DNA from: Candidatus Poribacteria bacterium
GTDB taxonomy: Bacteria > Poribacteria > WGA-4E > PCPOR2b
Direction of reading: 5' to 3'
Length of the DNA: 46,705 bases
Assembly (NCBI GenBank): GCA_022822785.1
Contig: JAJEAL010000055.1
Coordinates: forward strand, 1-46,705
In this document: positions 1 to 7,355 of the stretch, piece after piece
How the letters are laid out: every line of letters starts with the position of its first letter
How positions within the stretch are numbered: the first letter of the stretch is position 1
Notes under the pieces: generated by a model
The model's input: the letters and a program-made list of their open reading frames with translations, nothing else
Told to the model about the DNA's origin: nothing
Databases searched by the model: none
Translations under genes and position numbers: made by a program

Positions 1-22
1 CAAGTTACTGAAAAAGCTGCCA

Positions 23-54
23 GAAACCGAGTTTTTTCTTCAAAACTCGGTTTC
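23..54. terminator. Rho-independent terminator-like hairpin (GAAACCGAG family)
   Basis: A perfect 13-bp inverted repeat, GAAACCGAGTTTT at 23-35 and its complement at 42-54, surrounds a 6-nt loop and runs into TTTTCT. It would terminate on the + strand. A close relative lies at 18420-18451 and a lone left arm at 791-799, so this is a dispersed terminator or palindrome family. The gene it serves lies off the left edge. Confidence 0.7.
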
Positions 55-230
55 TTTTCTAGGGAGTCTACCTTAGTGAACCGATTTGTGCTTCTCTATT
101 ATCTGATTACGATGAAATGCCAACAGAACCTAGCTATAATCTTGAGTCTCCTGATTCAGATAATATGCGCGCCTCTACATAGACAGACCATCTCACTAAA
201 ACGCACAAAAACGCACACCCAGATCAAAAA

Positions 231-358
231 TATGTGACATTTTGTGATATTTTGTGACATCTAATCAAAATCAAAGCTAATGCCCATCAACGTTCTGCCA
301 CTAGACTTACGAAAATATGCAAAATATGTGAGAATATGTGACATTTTGTGACATCTAA
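231..358. repeat. Pair of 34-bp direct repeats rich in TGTGACATTT
   Basis: Two similar 34-bp units occupy 231-264 and 325-358. Both end in the same TTTTGTGACATCTAA. Inside each unit a shorter TGTGA(C/T)AT motif recurs two or three times in roughly 10-11-bp steps, which puts the motif on one helical face. No gene is visible around them. They could be iterons or regulator sites, or only decayed tandem repeats. Confidence 0.5.
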
Positions 359-371
359 CGCCGGTCGCTAT

Positions 372-518
372 TTTATAGTAAATGCTAAAAATAAATAGAC
401 ACTTTCGCCCCCCGGTAGGCGCTGTTTCCAACTGCGCTGTCCAGTCTCCCATTTGGTAGGCGCTGTTTCCAACTGCGCCGGTATAGAGTGTCCAAGTAAT
501 TCTAAAATTCACCATAAT
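372..518 (+). mobile_element. MITE-like element, copy 1 (30-bp inverted termini, two hairpins)
   Basis: The left terminus at 372-401 (TTTATAGTAAAT...ATAGACA) and the right terminus at 489-518 (TGTCCAAGTAATTC...CATAAT) are imperfect 30-bp inverted repeats. The core carries two copies of a GTAGGCGCTG...AACTGCGC hairpin, at 415-438 and 456-479. The same termini recur at 6422-6533 and 46521-46650. There is no open frame and no transposase, so movement would have to be in trans. A TA dinucleotide lies close to the left end of all three copies. Confidence 0.65.
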
Positions 519-940
519 TCTAAGATCTACTATTATATGTAACGCCTAAGAGGGTAACGCAAGGTTCCGAGTAACTTCCGAGGTGCTTTCTGTGCAAATC
601 CCCCAGAACGCAGTCATGGCCTAGGTTTCCACCCTTTTTTGTCTCTATCGAATTCTCGCGTTTACTCTGAAAACTCTGAAATTTTCACACATTTCTCAAT
701 CGGATTTAGCACCGTTTGTCGTAGCGCAATTCATGGCGCGTTCAGCAGATAACCTTAAAAATGACCCTCATATTAAGAAATCCCGCCACAGAAACCGAGT
801 TTTTTCTGGTCTCGGAATGGAAGATCGTTGTTTCCTACGGTTTCTCTCAGTCATTGAAAATCCATCAGAACTTGTAGGTCGAGATTTACATCTCAACAAA
901 ACACGAACACCTAGCGTGTATATGAAATGAGGACTATAAA
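519..940. other. Non-coding stretch with repeat debris
   Basis: No convincing gene is present. The stretch holds a lone GAAACCGAG arm (791-799), a small GCGC-flanked palindrome near 730-740, and a GTAGGTCGAGAT...ATCTC hairpin (874-897) that recurs at 11710-11733. A 65-codon open frame at 733-930 is built largely from these repeats and is not counted as a gene. Confidence 0.5.
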
Positions 941-2224
941 ATAGCAAGGATAGAAGGCTTCAGAGTCAGAAACTTCAAGGTACTCAAGGATGTGACACTG
1001 GGCCGCCTATGGAACCAACACCAAAAACAGCCACCCACCCCCATGACAGCAGTTATTGGCAAAAATGGGGTCGGGAAAAGTGCCTTATTCGACGCGTTTG
1101 GGTTCCTTGCCGATGCCCTCAAGTCCGGTGTCGAGGAAGCCTGCGACGCACGAGGGCGCGGCGGCTTCGGGAAAATACGGACACAAGGGGAAACAGGCCC
1201 CATTAAGTTCGAGGTGTACTACAGAGAACACGGGAATGCACGGCCCATTACATACCAGATTGACATAGTAATAGATGAGTCTGGACGCCCTTATGTCCAA
1301 CAGGAACGCCTCAGACAGAGACGAAAAGGTCAAAAGCGTGGACAACCGCTCCCTTTTTTATTTTTCAATGATGGCAAAGGTGTGGCATGGAAAGGGGAAC
1401 AGGAAGGACTTCAGATTGACGAAGAAGAAATAGAACAACTCGATCTCTCAGAATTCATAAAGTTTATAATGGCTGAGGAATCTAGCGAAACTGAGTTTAT
1501 CGAATTGGAGGACCTGCGTAAGCTCGGTATTGCCACCCTCGGTGCCTTAAAACAACACCCACGAATTTCCGCTTTTCGCCGTTTCATCGAAGGTTGGTAT
1601 CTGAGCTACTTCACCCCGGATGCTGCGCGCAGTCTACCGTTAGCAGGCCCACAGCAGCATCTCAATATTCATGGCGATAACCTCAGTAATGTTGTGCAAT
1701 TCATGGAACGTGAGCATCCACGGCGTTTTCAAGCAATTTTAACAGAAATTGCTGCTAAAATTCCGGGAATAGACCAAATCGACACGGAAAGAACCAGTGA
1801 TGGACGGTTGCTACTCAGGTTTAACGACAAAGGCTTTGAAGACCCCTTTTACGCCCAACAAGTATCCGATGGAACGCTCAAGGTTTTCGCCTATCTCTTG
1901 TTACTCGAAGATCCAACACCGCCGCCGTTCCTCTGCATCGAAGAGCCGGAAAACGGCTTGTATCATAAACTCTTGGAGTCCCTCGCCGATGAATTCCGTG
2001 ATCATGCTAGTTCACACAGAGGCGGCTCTCAGGTTTTTATTACAACGCACCAACCATACTTCGTTGATTCGTTAGATCCGAAAGAGGTCTGGATCCTTGA
2101 AAAGGGCGAGGACGGTTTTTCGAGCATTCGCCGAGCAAGCGATGATCCTATCGTGACTGACATGGTTGCGGAGGGATTGCCGTTGGGTGGACTCTGGTAC
2201 AGCGATTATCTTGATGCGAGGTGA
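941..2224 (+). CDS. AAA/RecF-like ATPase (AAA_21 type)
   Basis: This is an ABC/SMC-type ATPase of the family found in OLD-like and other defence or repair modules. With the proposed start it is 427 residues. Visible motifs are Walker A GKNGVGKS (about 40-47), a signature-like QQVSDGTLKVFAY, Walker B FLCIEEPENG (acidic pair near 334-335) and an H-loop in ITTHQPYF near 369. The first ATG/GTG/TTG in frame is GTG 992, but starting there removes the conserved first beta strand (IEGFRVRNFKVL). The frame is open back to 926, and GAGG at 929-932 sits 8 nt before ATA 941, so an ATA start or a mutated ATG is proposed. The stop overlaps the Shine-Dalgarno of the following DUF4276 fragment, so the two form a transcriptional pair. 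Its substrate is unknown. Confidence 0.8.
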   Translation: MARIEGFRVRNFKVLKDVTLGRLWNQHQKQPPTPMTAVIGKNGVGKSALFDAFGFLADALKSGVEEACDARGRGGFGKIRTQGETGPIKFEVYYREHGNARPITYQIDIVIDESGRPYVQQERLRQRRKGQKRGQPLPFLFFNDGKGVAWKGEQEGLQIDEEEIEQLDLSEFIKFIMAEESSETEFIELEDLRKLGIATLGALKQHPRISAFRRFIEGWYLSYFTPDAARSLPLAGPQQHLNIHGDNLSNVVQFMEREHPRRFQAILTEIAAKIPGIDQIDTERTSDGRLLLRFNDKGFEDPFYAQQVSDGTLKVFAYLLLLEDPTPPPFLCIEEPENGLYHKLLESLADEFRDHASSHRGGSQVFITTHQPYFVDSLDPKEVWILEKGEDGFSSIRRASDDPIVTDMVAEGLPLGGLWYSDYLDAR

Positions 2225-2228
2225 TTGG

Positions 2229-2444
2229 ATGCACTTTGAGATACTTGTTGAAGACCAATCAGGCAAGCGGATGCTCGATATGCTTATCCCAAAAATCATT
2301 GATGACCAGCATTCATTCCGGGTTCATGCTTATCAAGGAATTGGTCGCATTCCTAGAAACCTTACAAGCGGCACCGATGTCAGAAACCGTCTTTTACTTA
2401 ACCAACTTCCTAGGCTACTTAGAGGGTATGGAAACGCATATTGA
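2229..2444 (+). pseudogene. DUF4276 family protein, N-terminal fragment
   Basis: ATG 2229 follows GAGGTG with 5-nt spacing, 4 nt after the ATPase stop. The 71-residue product opens with MHFEILVEDQSGKRMLDMLI and continues with YQGIGRIPRNL and LPRLLRGYG. This matches the first third of DUF4276 proteins, which are usually about 200 residues and are often encoded beside such ATPases. The frame stops at 2444, right at the start of the nucleotidyltransferase gene. A deletion appears to have joined the two genes. The ATPase has probably lost its partner's function, unless a full copy exists elsewhere. Confidence 0.7.
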
Positions 2445-2760
2445 CAGAACCACTATCCAAGCGATAGCACAACTGATTGTCGAACGCTTCAATCCGGAAC
2501 AGGTCATCCTCTTCGGCAGTCATGCTCGCGGGGAAGGTGGAGCGCACAGCGATGTCGACCTACTAGTTGTGCTTGCTGACACCGGGCAGTCACAACGCGG
2601 TAATCCAATTCGTCGGGCAATTGCCGAGCATTTTGTCCTGCCCGTTGATGTCATTATCCGCTCCCCGGCAGTTCTCGCCGCACAGCGCAATGATCCGTAT
2701 TCATTTGTCCACAAAGCCCTGAAAGAAGAGGAAGTATTGTATGAACGACGTGCGGCCTGA
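2428..2760 (+). CDS. MNT-type minimal nucleotidyltransferase
   Basis: This is a 110-residue protein of the DNA polymerase beta-like nucleotidyltransferase superfamily, MntA type. The motif GSHARGEGGAHSDVDLLVV (near residues 28-46) has the GS...SDxD metal-binding pattern; a third acidic residue lies in LPVDVIIRS. In HEPN/MNT toxin-antitoxin pairs such proteins adenylylate and silence the HEPN RNase. The start ATG 2428 lies inside the DUF4276 remnant, with AGAGGG directly before it at short spacing. The frame is open further upstream to 2221, but that part only reads DUF4276 out of frame. The HEPN partner directly downstream is cut to 30 residues, so this copy may be an orphan. Confidence 0.8.
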   Translation: METHIDRTTIQAIAQLIVERFNPEQVILFGSHARGEGGAHSDVDLLVVLADTGQSQRGNPIRRAIAEHFVLPVDVIIRSPAVLAAQRNDPYSFVHKALKEEEVLYERRAA

Positions 2761-2833
2761 ACGGGCTTGGTTTAATAAGGCAGACCAAGATTTGGAGATG
2801 GCTCATCGAGTATTAGGGGGACAAAAATCCTGA
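2741..2833 (+). pseudogene. HEPN domain protein, 30-residue N-terminal remnant
   Basis: ATG 2741 overlaps the last 20 nt of the MNT gene, as expected for a translationally coupled partner. The product MNDVRPERAWFNKADQDLEM continues for ten more residues and stops at 2833. WFNKADQDLEMAHR is the typical first helix of HEPN proteins, which are normally 120-140 residues; the catalytic region is gone. The break falls in A-rich sequence (ATCCTGAAAATCCAGATTC). Confidence 0.6.
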
Positions 2834-2907
2834 AAATCCAGATTCAGACAATTGCAGCACCCCACTGACCAATGTGGGAAGTCCAAAGAAGAACGTCTGT
2901 TTAATAA

Positions 2908-3306
2908 TTAACCACTAAACAAGCGTTTCCAGAAAGACGGCTTTCGGTTATCTGCTACTAAGGGGTGATGCTGCTGATTCGTGACCTGTTGGAGCGATCT
3001 GTGGGCAACAGCCAATAGTTGAGAAAGATGCTCTATATGCTGATTCATGGATTCAATTTGGCTGTCCCGGTTGGCTAATAACTCTCGCAGATGTCTTGTT
3101 TCGTCCTTCAGCTGCTCGAAGGCTAACTGAGTATCCATCTGGGGGTTAGGGTTTAGATAGCCTGCAAATGTGCTATCAGCTTGAACGTACCATTTCCCAT
3201 CTACCTTTTCGCCGTTTAGCTTGCCACCTTTGAGCCACCGTTTAACGCTTTTAGATGAGAGATTTAATGTTTGAGCAGCTTGATTGATTGTTAGTTTGGT
3301 GTCCAT
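2908..3306 (-). CDS. Excisionase/MerR-like helix-turn-helix protein with coiled coil
   Basis: This is a 132-residue protein. Residues 1-45 form a MerR/excisionase-type winged helix (LTINQAAQTLNLSSKSVKRW, then GEKVDGKWYV). Residues about 60-108 look like a coiled coil (heptad-rich, LRELLANRDSQIESMNQHIE). The C-terminus ends in a basic aromatic tail, FWKRLFSG, which may bind membrane or a partner. It diverges from the hydantoinase gene across 72 bp. The HTH fold is clear, but its target and role (local regulator, or plasmid- or phage-derived) cannot be told. Confidence 0.7.
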   Translation of the reverse strand: MDTKLTINQAAQTLNLSSKSVKRWLKGGKLNGEKVDGKWYVQADSTFAGYLNPNPQMDTQLAFEQLKDETRHLRELLANRDSQIESMNQHIEHLSQLLAVAHRSLQQVTNQQHHPLVADNRKPSFWKRLFSG

Positions 3307-3378
3307 GTGGATATCAACGCAGATGAGCCCAGAGCCGTTTCAGAAGGAACAACCGGTCAAAATATAAGGAACCATAAC

Positions 3379-5472
3379 ATGAATTCAACCCAAAACGCAT
3401 ACCGGCTTGGCATTGACATCGGCGGCACCTTCACCGACATTGTGCTGATAGGGGAGGATGGGACGGTGTTGACGCAAAAAGTACCCTCCACGCCAGACAA
3501 TTACGCGGAAGGCATAATTGCCGGCGTAACACCGCTGCTGCCGCGTCAAATCGGCGAAGTCGTACACGGCACAACGGTCGCGACCAACACGATTTTGGAG
3601 CGTAAGGGGGCGCTGACCGGACTCATTACAACAAAGGGCTTTCGGGATGTGCTTGAGATTGGACGGCTACGCTACCCTCGTCTGTACGACCTAACATGGG
3701 AGAAGCCGCTCCCATTGGTGTCGAGACGTTTGCGGCGCGAGGTTGCGGAGCGCATTGATGCCAATGGCGAAATCGTGCACCCCTTAAATGTCGAAGAAGC
3801 GCGGGAGGTGGTTCGCTGGATGGTGGCACAAAATATTGAATCCCTTGCAGTTTGCCTCATCAACGCCTACCTCAATCCGACCCATGAACGGCAGCTGGGC
3901 GAACTCATCCGCGAACTAGCGCCAGATCTACCCGTTTCCCTATCCTGCGATGTCCTACCCGAAATCAAAGAGTACGAGCGGACCAGCACGACTGTCATCA
4001 ACGCTTACCTACAACCCGTTGTCAGTCGCTACCTACATTCGCTGTCCAATCGATTGAACCAACAGCTAACTCATACAGATGCTATTCCCCCACTCTATGT
4101 TATGCAATCCAACGGTGGGGTCATGTCCGCCGAATCCGCTGCCGAGATGCCTATCCATATCATCGAGTCGGGACCAGCAGCCGGGGTCATCGCCTCACTC
4201 ACGCTTGCTGAGCGTGTCGGTTTGACTAACGTGTTAACGCTTGACATGGGCGGGACAACGGCAAAGGCATCGTTAATTGAGGACGGACAGATTATGCACT
4301 CACCGGAATACCAAGTCGGCGGGGGTGTCTCGGTCGGCACCCGTTTGAGCAAAGGGGGAGGTTACCCTTTGCGTGTGCCTGCAATTGACATCGCCGAAGT
4401 CGGTGCCGGCGGGGGGAGCATCGTATATCTGGACACGGGCGGTGCGCTGCGCGTCGGGCCGCAGAGCGCAGGTGCCGTGCCAGGCCCCGCTTGTTATGCC
4501 TTGGGTGGAGAAGAACCAACGCTTACCGATGCGAATGTGGTGCTCGGCTATCTCAATCCGGATTACCTCGCAGGCGGTGCGCTACCACTGAACGCAGAGA
4601 AAGCCCACCAAACCTTGCACGACAAAATTGCTGCCCCACTCAATTTGAGTACGCCTGACGCCGCTCACGGGGTCTATCGGATCGCTGCCGCCAACATGGC
4701 GCGGGCGGCACGGGCAGTGTCATTAGAGCGCGGACGTGACCCGCGTGAGTTTGTACTGTGCGCTTTCGGCGGCAACGGGCCCCTACATGCAACAGAGTTA
4801 GCAGAATCGCTCGGTGTGAAGCAGCTCCTCATCCCCCCGTCCCCTGGACTCTTCAGTGCGTTTGGGTTGCTCTATGCGGACATCGCCTATCACCTTGTCC
4901 AAACCTACAAGCGTCTACTCACTGAACTCGACGCAGATGAACTCAAGGAAACGTTGACCCGACTGGAGGGCTCGGCGCAGGAGGGGTTGCTAGCAGAAGG
5001 GGAAAACGCTGCACAAGTAATTTTGCAGCGTGCGGTAGATCTGCGCTATGCGGGACAATCGTCCGAACTCACATTGCCTGTTGTCGATGCCGAGGTCGGG
5101 CAGCCGCAGTTCTTCGACACATTGGGCGAGCGGTTTGCCGCCGACCACGAGCGTACCTACGGACACCGGGCACCCGATGACCCGATAGAGGTCGTCAACC
5201 TCCGCTTAACCGCCATTATCCCAACCGCCAAATCCCAGTTCTCAGTACTGCAGCCCCGAAACGCCCAATCGTTAACCTCAAATCGTCGGTGCTACTTTGG
5301 TAGAGAGACCGGCTGGCTTGAGGTGCCCGTGTTATCCCGTAATCAGCTAGGAAGTGAGCTTGAAAGCGGGCCCTTCATCGTTGAAGAGTATGACACCACG
5401 ATTCTAGTCCCACCACGTTGCACCGGGCGGCGGGATGAATGGGGAAATGTAGTCATTGATATGGGGAGCTGA
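3379..5472 (+). CDS. hyuA: Hydantoinase/oxoprolinase subunit A (HyuA-like)
   Basis: This is the ATP-dependent N-methylhydantoinase / 5-oxoprolinase A-subunit family, which opens cyclic amide rings with ATP. It is 697 residues, normal for the family. The N-terminal actin-like phosphate loop LGIDIGGTFTDIVLI (near 10-24), HGTTVATNTILERKGA, SNGGVMS, the second phosphate loop LDMGGTTAKASL and VGAGGGSI all match. Translation could open at GTG 3307, but ATG 3379 has AAGGA 8 nt upstream and starts where family members start. HyuA normally works with a B subunit encoded next to it; no hyuB is present here and the next gene is a GNAT. Substrate (hydantoin, 5-oxoproline, acetone or acetophenone) cannot be assigned. 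Confidence 0.85.
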   Translation: MNSTQNAYRLGIDIGGTFTDIVLIGEDGTVLTQKVPSTPDNYAEGIIAGVTPLLPRQIGEVVHGTTVATNTILERKGALTGLITTKGFRDVLEIGRLRYPRLYDLTWEKPLPLVSRRLRREVAERIDANGEIVHPLNVEEAREVVRWMVAQNIESLAVCLINAYLNPTHERQLGELIRELAPDLPVSLSCDVLPEIKEYERTSTTVINAYLQPVVSRYLHSLSNRLNQQLTHTDAIPPLYVMQSNGGVMSAESAAEMPIHIIESGPAAGVIASLTLAERVGLTNVLTLDMGGTTAKASLIEDGQIMHSPEYQVGGGVSVGTRLSKGGGYPLRVPAIDIAEVGAGGGSIVYLDTGGALRVGPQSAGAVPGPACYALGGEEPTLTDANVVLGYLNPDYLAGGALPLNAEKAHQTLHDKIAAPLNLSTPDAAHGVYRIAAANMARAARAVSLERGRDPREFVLCAFGGNGPLHATELAESLGVKQLLIPPSPGLFSAFGLLYADIAYHLVQTYKRLLTELDADELKETLTRLEGSAQEGLLAEGENAAQVILQRAVDLRYAGQSSELTLPVVDAEVGQPQFFDTLGERFAADHERTYGHRAPDDPIEVVNLRLTAIIPTAKSQFSVLQPRNAQSLTSNRRCYFGRETGWLEVPVLSRNQLGSELESGPFIVEEYDTTILVPPRCTGRRDEWGNVVIDMGS

Positions 5473-5523
5473 ATGCGGGGCTTCCTTTCTCCGCTTCACC
5501 CTAAGAAAGGATAAACACACAAA

Positions 5524-6438
5524 ATGAATCACCTAACCGTAGAACAACTGAACACAGAAAATCGGAGCGCAGTGCTCTCCTTAATCAATGATACTTACGA
5601 CAATGTGCACGGATTTGAGCCACTCACGGCAGCTGATTTAGGTGCCCTTGAACAATCGGGGCTCTTCGTGCTCGGTTCGATGGATGGCAAGCTGGTCAGT
5701 TTCGCATACGGTTCTATGGTAGAGGAGGGGTTAGGAGAAATTCGTTGGGCGGGTGTGCCCGAGGAATTCCGAGGTGAATGTCGCAGCCTTCCCCCAATGC
5801 AGGCATGTATTGACCGCCTCAAGGATAAAGGCGCAAAGCGAATCGGTGTGGCGAGCTGGCTGGATGCCCCTTACCGTCAGATGTTGAACCACTTTGAACG
5901 GAAAGGAATCGAGGTTAAGCATGACCACCTTATCCTACGCCTTGACATGCACAACTATACGCCGCAACCGCCCTCGATCAAAGCGGGGTATAACCTGCGA
6001 ACATTTCAAGAGGGTGATGAACAAACTTGGGCGGATGTCAAGAATGCAGTGTTTGGCAGCTCATCAACACCAGAGGAATTCTGGACCCAAACCTTCTCGG
6101 GTGTCAACAAGAAACTAGATTTTGCGCCGGAGGGATTCTTCTTTGCCGAAAAGGAGGGAGAACCTGTCGGCATCTGTGCGGGCATCGTTCTACATGACCG
6201 AAAAAAGATTGGCGGAACGTTCCCCGGCGTCATTGGGTGGACAGGTGTCCATGAAGATCACAGAGGGGTCGGACTCGGTAGAGCGTTGATGGTGAGTTCT
6301 CTGAATTACCTGCATGACCGGGGTGTCGCCATGACGGAGATTGGCACTCAGTTTTATCGAACCGCAGCGGTGAACCTATATGAAAGTCTTGGCTTTCGCA
6401 TTCACACCGCCTCGTTTACTATCTATGGTGAATACTAA
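5524..6438 (+). CDS. Tandem GNAT-family N-acetyltransferase
   Basis: This is a 304-residue protein with two GNAT-like halves. The C-terminal half (about 160-304) holds a clear acetyl-CoA motif A, VHEDHRGVGLGRALM, and the motif B-like ending YRTAAVNLYESLGF. The N-terminal half (1-150) has the fold pattern without a clean QxxGxG/A loop and is probably a degenerate GNAT domain. The substrate is unknown. The gene is 51 bp after hyuA, so co-transcription is possible. Oddly, its last codons and TAA stop lie inside the left terminus of a MITE-like element (6422-6533), so the C-terminus has been rewritten by the insertion. Confidence 0.8.
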   Translation: MNHLTVEQLNTENRSAVLSLINDTYDNVHGFEPLTAADLGALEQSGLFVLGSMDGKLVSFAYGSMVEEGLGEIRWAGVPEEFRGECRSLPPMQACIDRLKDKGAKRIGVASWLDAPYRQMLNHFERKGIEVKHDHLILRLDMHNYTPQPPSIKAGYNLRTFQEGDEQTWADVKNAVFGSSSTPEEFWTQTFSGVNKKLDFAPEGFFFAEKEGEPVGICAGIVLHDRKKIGGTFPGVIGWTGVHEDHRGVGLGRALMVSSLNYLHDRGVAMTEIGTQFYRTAAVNLYESLGFRIHTASFTIYGEY

Positions 6439-6533
6439 AAACAGATAGACACTTTCGCTCTCCGTGTTTGGTAGGCGCTGTTTTCAACTGCGCCGATTGG
6501 CAGTGTCTAATTAATTCTAAAATCTACTATAAT
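6422..6533 (+). mobile_element. MITE-like element, copy 2
   Basis: A 112-bp element. The 30-bp left terminus (6422-6451, TCTATGGTGAAT...ATAGACA) and the inverted right terminus (6504-6533, TGTCTAATTAATTC...TATAAT) match those of copies 1 and 3. The core has one GTAGGCGCTG...AACTGCGCC hairpin (6471-6494). It overlaps the GNAT stop codon and ends 4 bp before the stop of the convergent dioxygenase gene, so its hairpin may also serve as a bidirectional terminator. Confidence 0.65.
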
Positions 6534-6537
6534 CCGT

Positions 6538-7302
6538 TCAAACACACCCGCTGTATTCCTTGCCCCGCAGGAGCGGAAAGTCCGGCTTTTTATCTGGGTC
6601 GCCAACCCATTTGGAATCCGCTCGCATATAACTGGTCGCTAGCCCCCGACGGCGATATGGTGTCCGATTTTCGCCGCTGCCATGAACAGTCAAACTATGA
6701 TGAAAACTGCAGCCACCTGCCCTCAACACCACCGGCACTGCCGTTGATTCGTCGATGCCTTGAGCGTGCAGGAAGTCTCGCCGTTCATGAGGCCAAATCC
6801 CCTTCTTGTAACTGCCGGGGAGTAATCGCAGACAACCGTTCTCTTCGGTTACATCGTCCAACGCTGTCCAGCAGCTCACAAGCGTGGGCGGATCCACGGA
6901 CGTCCAGTACGCCGAGTCCTGATGCCAAGAAACAATCGAACCGTGGAAAGCCGGCTTCATCAAGGTCTGGGTGTGGAACAGTTTGATGTCCTCCGTACCA
7001 AGCAGCTCCGAAACGATGTCCAGGATCTTCGGGCTACTGGCGTGGTTAAAAACCGCTTCATCGTAACGATGAGGATCTAGAAGTTGCCACACCTTATCCC
7101 GACGGGGCACGTTCTCAAGCTCGCCGCGTTGAACGGCTGCTTCCAATCGCACCCCCGCTTTCTCCGCATTGGGATGCGAACCGTCTGCTAGAGCATCTAT
7201 CCGTTCGCGTAAGATTTCTAATGTGTTCTCTGACAGGAGGGGGCCGTAAATCACAAATCCATCGCGTTCATAATCTGCTTTCTGTTTATCCGTTAAACTC
7301 AT
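6538..7302 (-). CDS. PhyH-family Fe(II)/2-oxoglutarate dioxygenase
   Basis: A 254-residue phytanoyl-CoA dioxygenase-like hydroxylase. The iron facial triad is visible: WHQDSAYW gives H127 and D129, and TVHGSGENRTPYRRRG gives H207, with an arginine-rich stretch for 2-oxoglutarate near 216-219. ATG 7300-7302 is preceded by AAGGAGG, a strong ribosome site. The gene follows the enolase-superfamily gene at 54 bp on the same strand. The substrate is unknown; the family is large and varied, and two more members lie at 39631-41297. Confidence 0.88.
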   Translation of the reverse strand: MSLTDKQKADYERDGFVIYGPLLSENTLEILRERIDALADGSHPNAEKAGVRLEAAVQRGELENVPRRDKVWQLLDPHRYDEAVFNHASSPKILDIVSELLGTEDIKLFHTQTLMKPAFHGSIVSWHQDSAYWTSVDPPTLVSCWTALDDVTEENGCLRLLPGSYKKGIWPHERRDFLHAQGIDESTAVPVVLRAGGCSFHHSLTVHGSGENRTPYRRRGLATSYMRADSKWVGDPDKKPDFPLLRGKEYSGCV

Positions 7303-7355
7303 CCGAACCTCCTTATATCGTTAGGTTTCTGCTTCTGCTATTATCAGCCAAAATC

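Noticed and set aside
261-515. 84-codon open frame on the minus strand
   Set aside because: It runs through the direct repeats and a MITE-like element; no domain or ribosome site supports it.
733-930. 65-codon open frame on the plus strand
   Set aside because: Made mostly of dispersed repeats (GAAACCGAG arm and the GTAGGTCGAG hairpin); no recognisable protein.
6468-6986. 172-codon plus-strand frame
   Set aside because: Antisense to the PhyH gene with its clear iron motif; starts inside a MITE-like element.
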